Positions 43,067-51,627 of a stretch of 57,828 nucleotides of DNA are shown piece by piece (positions within the stretch are counted from its first letter, which is position 1; every line of letters starts with the position of its first letter). The notes beneath the pieces are model-generated. The model worked only from the letters and a program-made list of their open reading frames with translations, was not told the DNA's origin and did no database searches. A program made the position numbers and the translations under genes. Origin of the DNA: JAYZQT01 sp964412235 (GTDB lineage: Bacteria; Pseudomonadota; Alphaproteobacteria; MPNO01; UBA830); NCBI GenBank assembly GCA_964412235.1, contig CAYPNT010000009.1, positions 1 through 57,828 of the forward strand, read 5' to 3'.

Positions 43067-44782
43067 TCAATGTGTGTCGAACACATCTTGATATTTCACT
43101 AATTGTTTCATAATGCGGTCGAGTTCTTCTGTTGTTGGGTTGTCTGGATCTGCGACTGGAGGAAGAGCGCCAAACCTCATAAGACACGCGAGAAGAAGTA
43201 GGCGTGCCTTTGTTGACGTAAGGTTGCCGCCACCGATAAAGGTGCCAGCGGGAGCTGCAAAACCCTCATTGTTTCCGCGTCCCACGCGGACTACCGGCAT
43301 CCCGGACCGGGTGGCCTTGGCCATTAGCGTATTGCGCGCCGAGTTTGTCATGGTTCCGTACGGTGCTTGACCTTCGATGACAAAGCCAGCTAATGGCGCA
43401 TTTTTGAAATTATCTTCTATTAAGGCGAGGATATCGATTTCCCGTTCTGGGCCGGCATCGATCGATTCCGGGCTGTAGTTTCCTTCTTTAAGAATATTAA
43501 CTTTAGGAATAGCCTCTTCCAGTATGTTTCCAGTGCTGTCTTTGATTTTAACTGTAACAGATTTGTATTGTTCGTCTTTCTTAAGGTAGCCGGTCACATT
43601 TTCCGGTAGGCGGGTCCGATTTACATCAGAAAGATACGTGTGTTTTGCGCCAGGCAAGTATGTAATAATTGGTGGCATTCCGTGTCTGACTGCTCCCAAA
43701 AGGCCCCCGTGACCGCCCGTTGCGACGTAGCCGCCTGGTCGCGCTTCACCCTTTTGAACTTCTCTCGCCGCAAAAATCTGTTGTTCCTGAATAACGACCA
43801 TACCTGCGCGGTTTTTACCATCGGCTCCCCGCCATACTTCGGATGTTATATACTCTACCGAATCCACAATGTTTTTCGGTCCGTCGTTACTAATTTCACC
43901 GTGGGTGCGCTGTGCAGCGTTTCCGCAGACTGGCAGTTCTGTGTCCAGTAACAGATTTAACCAGTATAGGGTTTCTTCCACTCGCGGGCTTGCCTGGGTC
44001 CAAATTGCGCCAAGGTAGTCACCGCTATCTAGAATGCCCTGTATTTCGTTAACGATGGTTGCCATTACGCCGCGGGGTGGAGAGGTCGCTAGGTGAACGG
44101 GGCGATACGCAAAAAAATCTCTCCCTAGTTTCTCTGGTGGAATGTCCCCCTCTCCTCGATCGGTGCGGGCGTTTTCCGGTAGTCCTTTCGTATAACCCCC
44201 AGATGGCAGAACGCGAAAAAAATCTACGTCAGCTAATTTTGAAATCAGGTTGCCTGTCCCCTCCGCACTTATGCCGAATCGATCTATCTCTTCGAAAATA
44301 CGCGATCCATCGGGATAGTATGCTTGTCGTGATTTTTCGGCGGGAGCCATCGGGAAAGCGCAATCATCTTCCCAGGGAGCACCGTCCGCCTGCAAAGCCA
44401 TGTATGGGAGCGGATAAAGACCGTCTTCGGGGAGTAACTCTATTCGGTAGACCGGTTTATCACTATCCGAAGTAGCTTTTTCGAGGAAATTGCCATTCGA
44501 GTCCAAATAGCCGTCTGGTGGACCATAGAGCTCAGCAGCGTCTGCTTCTAAGGGGTGAGCGCTGTACTGGTCTACAAAAACGGTTACGGGCGCCGCAAGT
44601 TTTTGTGGACGCAGAATATCAAATTTAGCGGGGCTGCCGTCCGGGTTATTAATTAATGCTAACCCGTGTTTTTCCCGCGCTTTGTTGCTTGTCACTAAAG
44701 GAGGGCTATTGCCAATGGTGGCGTTTGCCCCTGACAAATGCGCAATCCGGACTCTCGTTGTTTTAGATGGTTTTTCAGTCAT
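43067..44782 (-). CDS. Divergent asparaginase-fold protein, 571 residues, catalytic motifs not conserved
   Basis: The middle and C-terminal parts match L-asparaginases: VEETLYWLNLLLDTELPV (268-285), NDGPKNIVDSVEY (299-311), and a C-terminal domain with NSARNTLMAKATRSGMPVV, GGGNLTSTKARLLL. The two catalytic threonine motifs are absent. The N-terminal TGGTI is replaced by something like LSGANATIG, and HGTDT by WTQASPR (261-267). The protein is also about 240 residues longer, with an unfamiliar region at about 40-230. A true asparaginase activity is therefore doubtful; it could act on a larger amide or be non-catalytic. It ends an operon with two SDR genes, three bases after the second. Confidence 0.72.
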   Translation of the reverse strand: MTEKPSKTTRVRIAHLSGANATIGNSPPLVTSNKAREKHGLALINNPDGSPAKFDILRPQKLAAPVTVFVDQYSAHPLEADAAELYGPPDGYLDSNGNFLEKATSDSDKPVYRIELLPEDGLYPLPYMALQADGAPWEDDCAFPMAPAEKSRQAYYPDGSRIFEEIDRFGISAEGTGNLISKLADVDFFRVLPSGGYTKGLPENARTDRGEGDIPPEKLGRDFFAYRPVHLATSPPRGVMATIVNEIQGILDSGDYLGAIWTQASPRVEETLYWLNLLLDTELPVCGNAAQRTHGEISNDGPKNIVDSVEYITSEVWRGADGKNRAGMVVIQEQQIFAAREVQKGEARPGGYVATGGHGGLLGAVRHGMPPIITYLPGAKHTYLSDVNRTRLPENVTGYLKKDEQYKSVTVKIKDSTGNILEEAIPKVNILKEGNYSPESIDAGPEREIDILALIEDNFKNAPLAGFVIEGQAPYGTMTNSARNTLMAKATRSGMPVVRVGRGNNEGFAAPAGTFIGGGNLTSTKARLLLLACLMRFGALPPVADPDNPTTEELDRIMKQLVKYQDVFDTH

Positions 44783-44785
44783 TGT

Positions 44786-45541
44786 TCACCACATTAGTTG
44801 GCCACCATTTGGGTGGATAATTTGGCCGGTCATATAGGACGATCTGTCACTTAGTAAAAAATCTAGTACTGCGGCAACTTCCTCAGGCTTGCCAACCCGG
44901 CCGATCGGAAGGTTTTCACCAAAAGACTTAAGTGCGTCGCGCCATTCCTCGGTAGTTCGGCCCGATTTGAGGATCGGTGTGTCGATGGGTCCAGGACCAA
45001 GCGCGTTAATTCGTATCCCGTAGGGGGCAAACTCAAGCGCCAGAGTCTTGGTCAAAGAGTAGATGGCAGCCTTCGCGGCGGTGTATGCGGCGGCGGCCGG
45101 GACTGCCATTACAGCAAAGTCCGAGGACATATTGACTATTGCACCTCGGCGAGCTTTCTGCATCGCCGGAAGTACGGCTTGGCAGCACAAAAACGTACCT
45201 CTTACGTGGACTGCCATCATGTTATCCCAGTCCTCCTCGGAAATTTCGCCAACGACGCCTCGGATAAAGATGCCAGCAGCGAAGAAGGCCTTATGAATTT
45301 CACCAAAGTCACGAGTTATCTGCTTACACATCTCTTTGACAGAAACAGGATCACTCACGTCCACGGTTATCGCTGTGGCGGACCCACCTTCAGCCTCGAT
45401 TTCCTGAACCGTTTGCGTGGCTCCGTCAGCATTTTTGTCGGCCACTAAGACATGCATAGACTGTGCCATACGTTTTGCCGACGCTCGGGCTATGCCGCTT
45501 CCACCGCCCGTCACTAGGATATTTTGTTTTCCGTGGTCCAT
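44786..45541 (-). CDS. Short-chain dehydrogenase/reductase (first of two adjacent)
   Basis: 251-residue SDR. NAD(P) motif TGGGSGIARASAKRM; an acidic residue follows the second strand (VLVADKNADG), favouring NAD; catalytic Ser in NMSSDF, then YTAAKAAIYSLTK with Tyr and Lys; C-terminal SSYMTGQIIHPNGGQLMW. It is the middle gene of a three-gene minus-strand operon: its start overlaps the stop of the upstream SDR gene by one base, and the asparaginase-like gene follows three bases after its stop. Substrate unknown. Confidence 0.93.
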   Translation of the reverse strand: MDHGKQNILVTGGGSGIARASAKRMAQSMHVLVADKNADGATQTVQEIEAEGGSATAITVDVSDPVSVKEMCKQITRDFGEIHKAFFAAGIFIRGVVGEISEEDWDNMMAVHVRGTFLCCQAVLPAMQKARRGAIVNMSSDFAVMAVPAAAAYTAAKAAIYSLTKTLALEFAPYGIRINALGPGPIDTPILKSGRTTEEWRDALKSFGENLPIGRVGKPEEVAAVLDFLLSDRSSYMTGQIIHPNGGQLMW

Positions 45542-46257
45542 CAGAAAAGCCCCGCCCCGCCATTAACGCGAATGTCCTGGCCCGTTACGAAACTTGCATC
45601 TTTGCTGAGGAGAAACATCGCTGCTTCAACCATGTCAATCGGCGTGCCAATGCGCCCAAGAGGAATGTCTTCGCCTCTATCAAACAGGTCTGTCTCCGAC
45701 ATTACTTGACGGGGCATCGGTGTATCTGCAATACCCGGGGATATTGCATTGGCTCGAATGCCCGCGCGTGCGTGATCTAAGGCTAAGGCGCGCATTAGGC
45801 CGAGAATTCCGCCTTTAGTCGCCGCATAAGCGGAGCTGTTGAGAGCACCCCGGCGCGCTATCGATGATGAGAACATTACGATGCTTCCCGACCCCTGTTC
45901 CAGCAACCTGGGAAGCACGGCCTGACAGGTAAACAGAGTGCCCTTGAGATTGATTGAAAAATGTTCTTCCCAATCTTTCAAAGTGAGTTCGAGAAATGGG
46001 GTCGCCCGATATATAGCGGCGCAGGTCGCTACCCCGGCTATATTTTGGGCGCCCGACGCAGCGTCAGCGACCGCATCAACCATTCCATTATAATCTCGCA
46101 CATCGAGGCTATGAAAAGTCAGCGCGTCATTTTGAATATTTTGTAGGGCGCCTTCTGTAGTATCCCATGCGGAAACGCGAAAATTTTCCGCCAGGAGGCG
46201 TTCCGTTAGTGCAAAGCCAATTCCGCTTCCCGCGCCCGTTACAATTATTGTTTCCAT
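45541..46257 (-). CDS. Short-chain dehydrogenase/reductase (second of two adjacent)
   Basis: 238-residue SDR and first gene of the operon. NAD(P) motif TGAGSGIGFALTERL, then VSAWDTTEGA with an Asp after strand two that favours NAD. Catalytic Ser in MFSSSIARRG, then YAATKGGILGLMR with Tyr and Lys. The C-terminal ITGQ-type segment is FVTGQDIRVNGGAGLF. It shares the ending VTGQ/MTGQ plus NGG with the neighbouring SDR, so the pair probably arose by duplication or acts on successive alcohols. Its 5' region faces the divergent tkt gene over 280 bases. Confidence 0.93.
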   Translation of the reverse strand: METIIVTGAGSGIGFALTERLLAENFRVSAWDTTEGALQNIQNDALTFHSLDVRDYNGMVDAVADAASGAQNIAGVATCAAIYRATPFLELTLKDWEEHFSINLKGTLFTCQAVLPRLLEQGSGSIVMFSSSIARRGALNSSAYAATKGGILGLMRALALDHARAGIRANAISPGIADTPMPRQVMSETDLFDRGEDIPLGRIGTPIDMVEAAMFLLSKDASFVTGQDIRVNGGAGLF

Positions 46258-46537
46258 GTGTTTGTGCGCTCAAATGATTTTAAATGTATTATTACGAATT
46301 TTAGCCACGAACCCACTAATGAGTCTATGAATAGGAGAATAAGAAAATACATATGATTCGCTAGCAAAGGGTTGAATCGTCCGGTGGGACAGATAAATTG
46401 CAGTCACTCTACGGTGAAGATCGTTCTGGTAACCCAGCTAACACGAATTGATTGTATTACCGGACTAATTTTTGCTGTTTTGCTTCTGGCTAAACCTGGC
46501 CGCGCGGATTTTTGCGGTCCTACAAGAAGACTCCAAC

Positions 46538-48517
46538 GTGTCTATAGATATAACGCTAGATTATAAAAAACTCTCAAACGCTATCCGAGCACTGTCTATG
46601 GATGCCGTGCAGGCCGCAAATTCTGGCCATCCGGGCATGCCTATGGGTGCCGCTGACATGGCGACGGTCCTTTTTACCAAATATCTAAAATATGATCCGG
46701 CCGACCCTGAATGGCCTGACCGAGATAGGTTTATACTATCCGCCGGACACGGATCTATGTTGCTTTATTCACTGCTTTACTTGACCGGTTACCAAGACAT
46801 AACAATTGATGAAATAAAGCAATTTAGGCAACTCGGCAGTAAAACCGCGGGACACCCAGAAGTGGGCGAAGCGGGTGGCATAGAAATGACGACGGGTCCA
46901 TTGGGACAAGGTCTTGCTACAGCTGTTGGATTGGCCATTGCGGAAAGATCAATGAACGCCCGTTACGGCGACGAATTAGTTGATCACCGTACTTGGGTCA
47001 TCGCATCCGATGGCGACCTTATGGAGGGAATCAGCCACGAGGCGGCGTCGCTCGCCGGGCACCTCCAACTAAAACGTTTAATGGTTTTATACGATGACAA
47101 TCAAATATCGATAGACGGCAGCACTGATATGTCGCTTTCGGATAATGTTTTGGGGCGATTTGAGGCATATGGGTGGCACGCAAACCGCTGCGATGGACAT
47201 AATGTTGACGCCATTTCGAAAGCCATTGAGCAAGGTCTGGGTTCAGGTAAACCTTCTATTATCGCATGTCGCACAATTATTGGGTATGGCGCTCCTAACA
47301 AAGCGGGTACCGCGGGATCCCACGGTGCACCACTCGGTGAAGAAGAGATTATAGTGACGCGCGCAGCCCTTGATTGGCCACATGGTCCATTTGTGATACC
47401 AGAGGAAATACTTACGGCTTGGCGGTTGATTGGCCAAAAAAAATCCACACTGCGAGAAGCATGGGCCGAGCGCCTTCAACGTTCTAATGTTCGCGAAGAG
47501 TTTGAGCGCGCCTTCGAGGGACAGTTGCCGAAAGAGTGGGAACGAAAAGCCCAATTGGTGAAAGAGTCTTTTTCAGCTGACGCCCCCAAAATTGCCACAC
47601 GCGCGTCTTCTGGTAAGACACTTGATGATCTCACGTCCGTAATCCCTGAGATGATTGGCGGTTCGGCGGACTTGACCGGGTCAAACAATACGAGAGCAGC
47701 TAATTTTAATCCTCTCAGCGCTGAAGATTACGGTGGGCGTTATTTGTATTACGGCGTCCGAGAACACGGCATGGCGGCGGCAATGAATGGGATGGCGCTG
47801 CATGGTGGCGTGATCCCTTACTCGGGCACATTTCTTATTTTTTCAGACTATTTGCGACCTTCCCTCCGTCTCGCGGCGCTTATGCGCCAAAGAGTGATAC
47901 ACGTCTTGACTCACGATTCTATCGGTTTGGGGGAGGACGGGCCGACCCATCAACCAGTCGAACATCTCTCAAGTTTGCGGGCGATGCCTAATTTGAAAGT
48001 TTTTCGTCCGGCCGACGCAGTTGAAGTCGTTGAATGTTGGCAGTTGGCGTTGCGGAATGATGATGGCCCTTCGGTGATGGCTCTTACCCGTCAAGGTCTT
48101 CCAACGGTGAGGACAAACCACAATCCTGAAAATCTCAGCGGTAAAGGTGCTTATATCCTGGCGGAGGCCGATAGTATTAAACAAGCGACAATTTTGGCTA
48201 CGGGCTCTGAGGTCGAAGTTGCCCTAGAGGCTCGGGCAATATTAGAAGCAGAAGGAGTGGGTGTTGGCGTAGTCTCAATGCCTTGCTGGGAGCTATTTGA
48301 AAAACAGGACGAGGCCTACAAGGCGGATGTACTGGGTGCCGGCATCCGCGTCGCGGTTGAGGCGGCTGTCAAATTAGGCTGGGAACGTTGGATCGGGGAT
48401 GGCGGCGGGTTTGTGGGCATGGAGAGCTTCGGCGCCTCCGCTCCCGCGACGCAGCTTTACGAAAATTTTGGGATTACCGCCGCGGCTGTTGTGGCTGCGG
48501 TTAAGGACAGGCTTTAA
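46538..48517 (+). CDS. tkt: Transketolase
   Basis: ThDP enzyme moving two-carbon units between sugar phosphates (pentose phosphate or Calvin cycle). About 659 residues from GTG 46538, giving the expected start ahead of LSMDAVQAANSGHPGMPMG. A frame opening at 46472 adds a hydrophobic leader and is rejected. Motifs are GPLGQGLATAVGLAIAE, the ThDP loop ASDGDLMEGISHEAA, DDNQISIDG, and the C-terminal THDSIGLGEDGPTHQPVEHL, FRPADAVE. The 280-base region 46258-46537 upstream holds no gene and must carry promoters for tkt and the divergent SDR operon. It is followed by gap and pgk in one central-carbon operon. Confidence 0.96.
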   Translation: MSIDITLDYKKLSNAIRALSMDAVQAANSGHPGMPMGAADMATVLFTKYLKYDPADPEWPDRDRFILSAGHGSMLLYSLLYLTGYQDITIDEIKQFRQLGSKTAGHPEVGEAGGIEMTTGPLGQGLATAVGLAIAERSMNARYGDELVDHRTWVIASDGDLMEGISHEAASLAGHLQLKRLMVLYDDNQISIDGSTDMSLSDNVLGRFEAYGWHANRCDGHNVDAISKAIEQGLGSGKPSIIACRTIIGYGAPNKAGTAGSHGAPLGEEEIIVTRAALDWPHGPFVIPEEILTAWRLIGQKKSTLREAWAERLQRSNVREEFERAFEGQLPKEWERKAQLVKESFSADAPKIATRASSGKTLDDLTSVIPEMIGGSADLTGSNNTRAANFNPLSAEDYGGRYLYYGVREHGMAAAMNGMALHGGVIPYSGTFLIFSDYLRPSLRLAALMRQRVIHVLTHDSIGLGEDGPTHQPVEHLSSLRAMPNLKVFRPADAVEVVECWQLALRNDDGPSVMALTRQGLPTVRTNHNPENLSGKGAYILAEADSIKQATILATGSEVEVALEARAILEAEGVGVGVVSMPCWELFEKQDEAYKADVLGAGIRVAVEAAVKLGWERWIGDGGGFVGMESFGASAPATQLYENFGITAAAVVAAVKDRL

Positions 48518-48560
48518 AGGCCGACTATCAGCTTTATCTAGAGATCGGAGGGTTTGTGAA

Positions 48561-49571
48561 ATGGCGGTTCGGGTTGCAATAAATGGTTTTGGCCGGATTG
48601 GTAGATTGACGCTGAGGGCGGCTTTGGAGTCGAAGCGCAAGGATATCGAGTTTGTAGCAATCAATGACCTTGGGTCTCTCGAGATGAATGCGCTACTTCT
48701 TCAAAATGATACGACCCACGGCAGGCTTTCCAATCGGGTCAAAAAGACTGCCACAGGCATAAATGCAGGCAGTGGAACGATTAAGGTATTTTCCGAGCGG
48801 AATCCTGAGGCGCTACCCTGGGGTAAGCTCGGTATTGATGTCGTACTCGAATGCACCGGCATATTTACGAAGCGGGAGCAGGCGGCGCAGCATCTTAAGG
48901 CCGGCGCAAAGAAAGTCTTAATTTCAGCGCCGGCCAGTGGCGAAGACTTTACCGTCGTATATGGGGTGAATGATCAATGATTGCGCAAGAGTCACAAAAT
49001 TGTGTCAAACGCCTCGTGTACCACGAATTGTTTAGCTCCTGTCGCTGCCGTTATGCACAAAGCTTTCGAAATCCAGCAAGGATATATGACAACGATCCAT
49101 GCCTACACGGGCGACCAACGTATCCTTGATACACTGCACAGTGATCCGCGTCGTGCGCGTGCTGCCGGTCAGTCCATGATCCCCACTTCAACGGGAGCTG
49201 CAAAAGCAGTGGGACTGGTGCTTCCTGAGTTAAACGGAAAGCTTGACGGGACATCAATCAGGGTTCCCACTCCCAATGTATCAGTAATTGACTTCACTTT
49301 TATTCCGAAGAAAAAAACAAACGTAGAAGCCGTTAATTCCGCCGCCATAAGGGCCTCAAAATCTAATCGCCTAAAGGGGATTTTCAACGTTAATGAGCAA
49401 CCTTTGGTATCAAGCGACTTTAATCATGATCCGGCGTCCTCGACATTTGATCTAACGCAAACCCAGGTCATCGACGGTAAATTGGTTCGCGTCGTTAGTT
49501 GGTACGATAACGAGTGGGGCTTCTCAAATCGTATGCTTGATACAGCTGTAAGAATGGGAAAGCTCAAATAA
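48561..49571 (+). CDS. gap: Glyceraldehyde-3-phosphate dehydrogenase, interrupted by an in-frame TGA
   Basis: Oxidises glyceraldehyde 3-phosphate in central carbon metabolism. The gene reads in one frame from ATG 48561 (GGAGGG 9 bases before) to 49571 except for TGA at 48978-48980, codon 140. Before it are AINGFGRIGRLTLRA, NDTTHGR and VLECTGIFTKREQA. After it are KIVSNASCTTNCLAPVA with the catalytic Cys, TGDQRILDT, and WYDNEWGFSNRM. With the TGA read as any residue the length is 336, normal. Homologues carry a variable residue here (YGVNHDKL-type loop), about 14 codons before the catalytic Cys. A nonsense mutation or base-call error is most likely; no SECIS-like hairpin with a G in its loop was found. 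Confidence 0.88.
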
Positions 49572-49596
49572 ACCCCTTTGGCCAGGCTTGAGTTGT

Positions 49597-50784
49597 ATGC
49601 CCAGAACCCTTGATGATATAGACGTTTCTGGCAAGCGTGTATTTTTGCGGGCGGACCTCAATGTGCCTATATGTGACGGGATGGTTACGGACGCAACGCG
49701 AGTAGAAAGGCTAGCACCGACAATAGTCGAGCTTGTTAAGAATGGCGCTATCGTTATTGTTGCTTCCCATTTCGGCCGACCGGGTGGCCGGTACAATCCT
49801 GATTATTCTCTTCATCAACTGGTTGAACCACTTTCTCGCGAACTGGGCGAGTATAATTTGTCGTTTTGCGGTGATTGCATTGGACCCGAGCCGGAAAATT
49901 CTGTCCGTGCCGGCAAACCAGGGGATATAATTTTATTGGAGAACCTTCGTTTTCATCCCGAAGAGGAAGCGAACGAGGCAGAATTTGCTCATAAACTCGC
50001 AAAGCTCGCTGACATATACGTAAACGATGCATTCTCTGCAGCTCACCGAGCACACGCGTCAACGGATGCCATAGCGAGGCTCTTGCCGTCTGCGGCAGGG
50101 CGTTTAATGCAGGCGGAGCTTGAGGCCCTCGGTTCGGCCCTAGGAGACCCAGAGCGGCCCGTTGGAGCGATTGTAGGGGGCGCTAAAATCTCGACTAAAT
50201 TGGAACTTCTCGGAAATCTCGCGGACAAGGTCGATATTTTGGCGATCGGCGGTGCGATGGCAAACACATTTCTGCATGCCCTTGGAAGTGACGTTGGAAA
50301 ATCTTTATGTGAGTACGATATGGCCCACGTAGCTCGCGAAATTCTCGCTCGTGCCGATGAAATTGGCTGCGAGATCATATTGCCAGCAGACGCTGTGGTT
50401 GCTCGTGAATTTTGTGAAGGCACGCCGTCTGAGGTGGTCCCGATAACCGCTGTTCCTGCGGAAATGATGATCCTCGACATAGGTCCCGGTAGTGCTAACG
50501 GCCTCGCTTCCAAACTCGGAAAGTTGAAAACATTGGTTTGGAACGGCCCATTAGGCGCCTTCGAGATACCACCTTTTGATGCCTCAACAATTATGGTGGC
50601 CAAAGTCGCGGCTGACCTTACCCGCTCTGGTGCACTTAATACTGTTGCGGGCGGCGGAGATACGGTCGCCGCTTTGTCAGCGGCCGACGTTCTAGAAGAA
50701 TTTTCCTATGTATCAACCGCGGGGGGTGCGTTTCTCGAGTGGTTAGAAGGTAAAGTGCTACCGGGTGTTGCTGCACTCGGTTAG
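49597..50784 (+). CDS. pgk: Phosphoglycerate kinase
   Basis: Transfers phosphate between 1,3-bisphosphoglycerate and ADP. 395 residues from ATG 49597, beginning PRTLDDIDVSGKRVFLRADLN. Other signatures are ASHFGRPGG, ENLRFHPEEEANE, VNDAFSAAHRAHAS, the IVGGAKISTKLELL domain boundary, VWNGPLGAFE and the nucleotide-binding AGGGDTVAAL with the STAGGAFLEWLEG end. An in-frame TTG at 49588 would add three residues. It is the last gene of tkt-gap-pgk and convergent with the ferritin-like gene 12 bases away. Confidence 0.97.
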   Translation: MPRTLDDIDVSGKRVFLRADLNVPICDGMVTDATRVERLAPTIVELVKNGAIVIVASHFGRPGGRYNPDYSLHQLVEPLSRELGEYNLSFCGDCIGPEPENSVRAGKPGDIILLENLRFHPEEEANEAEFAHKLAKLADIYVNDAFSAAHRAHASTDAIARLLPSAAGRLMQAELEALGSALGDPERPVGAIVGGAKISTKLELLGNLADKVDILAIGGAMANTFLHALGSDVGKSLCEYDMAHVAREILARADEIGCEIILPADAVVAREFCEGTPSEVVPITAVPAEMMILDIGPGSANGLASKLGKLKTLVWNGPLGAFEIPPFDASTIMVAKVAADLTRSGALNTVAGGGDTVAALSAADVLEEFSYVSTAGGAFLEWLEGKVLPGVAALG

Positions 50785-50796
50785 ATTTTGGTGGTT

Positions 50797-51525
50797 CTAT
50801 GATTTTGTGTTTGCACTAATAAATGCTTTTATTTCGCTGTTTGTCATTGCGCGCGGAAACATTTCCGCCCTCATAGCCACGCGTTGCGAGCTAATCGCTT
50901 CTATAGTTTCCACCATGCGATCTAGGTCAGCTCTTGATTTTATAAGTTTAACGCAGACCTTGGCTTGTTCAACAAAATGATCTTTCTCGTCGTCATAAAT
51001 TACCTGCATTGCTTTGGCTGTCATTTTGTTGAGCCGGGTTCCCGATAATTTGGCTCCTTCTCGAAACAGGCGCGCGCCTCCACCTTCAGTGAAGCCCACA
51101 GCAGCTCTTGTTAGATCGTCACCATTGTTCACATACTCTCTGCGCAGATTTCCTAACTTAATTTCCTCGGGTAGTTGAATTGTGTCATCCGCGCAAATCT
51201 TACGTCCCACGACATATTCGAAAATATCCGCTAATAATACATAGTGATTAAACTCTTCTGTGAGTTGGGTCAGCAGAAAATGGTACTCATGTCTGTCAAT
51301 ACTTTTGTCGACTTCGGGAAACTGAGCCACGAGCTCTTCAAGCTCTTTGTGGAGGCCATTAAAGAACCCGTCTACGGGATGCAATTCTTTCCAGAGTTGA
51401 GCTTTAAGGTAAAATCTATGATCTTCATTGTTCGCGATTGCAAAATAGCGTTTGGCTATTTCACCTTCGCATTCCCAGTAGGGCCAGGCCGAATCGACTA
51501 AAGCTTTTTCGATATCTATATCCAT
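50797..51525 (-). CDS. Ferritin-like di-iron protein of unknown function
   Basis: 242 residues, almost all helical. Two ExxH pairs that could bind a di-iron centre are visible: TEEFNHYVLLAD in the middle and DDEKDHFVEQA near residue 200. An additional Glu lies near the start (ECEGEIAKRYF) and another in FTEGGGARLFREG. This matches the four-helix ferritin-like layout with ligands on four helices, but not rubrerythrin, bacterioferritin or a known oxygenase closely enough to name it. No signal peptide or membrane helix. It is divergent from the flavoprotein gene at 51628, with about 100 bases between starts, so a shared control region is possible. Confidence 0.7.
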   Translation of the reverse strand: MDIDIEKALVDSAWPYWECEGEIAKRYFAIANNEDHRFYLKAQLWKELHPVDGFFNGLHKELEELVAQFPEVDKSIDRHEYHFLLTQLTEEFNHYVLLADIFEYVVGRKICADDTIQLPEEIKLGNLRREYVNNGDDLTRAAVGFTEGGGARLFREGAKLSGTRLNKMTAKAMQVIYDDEKDHFVEQAKVCVKLIKSRADLDRMVETIEAISSQRVAMRAEMFPRAMTNSEIKAFISANTKS

Positions 51526-51627
51526 CTACGGCACCTCTTTTCATTAGTTTTAGCAATCATACGCGGGGGACGCTAGATTGCGTCTACGCTGCAGATTAGA
51601 GAGTATGTCAGCGGGAGGTTAATAGGG

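Noticed and set aside
48978..48980. Selenocysteine at the gap TGA
   Set aside because: Position is a variable non-catalytic loop residue, and the nearest hairpin (CACAA/TTGTG) has no G in its loop; nonsense mutation or sequence error is simpler.
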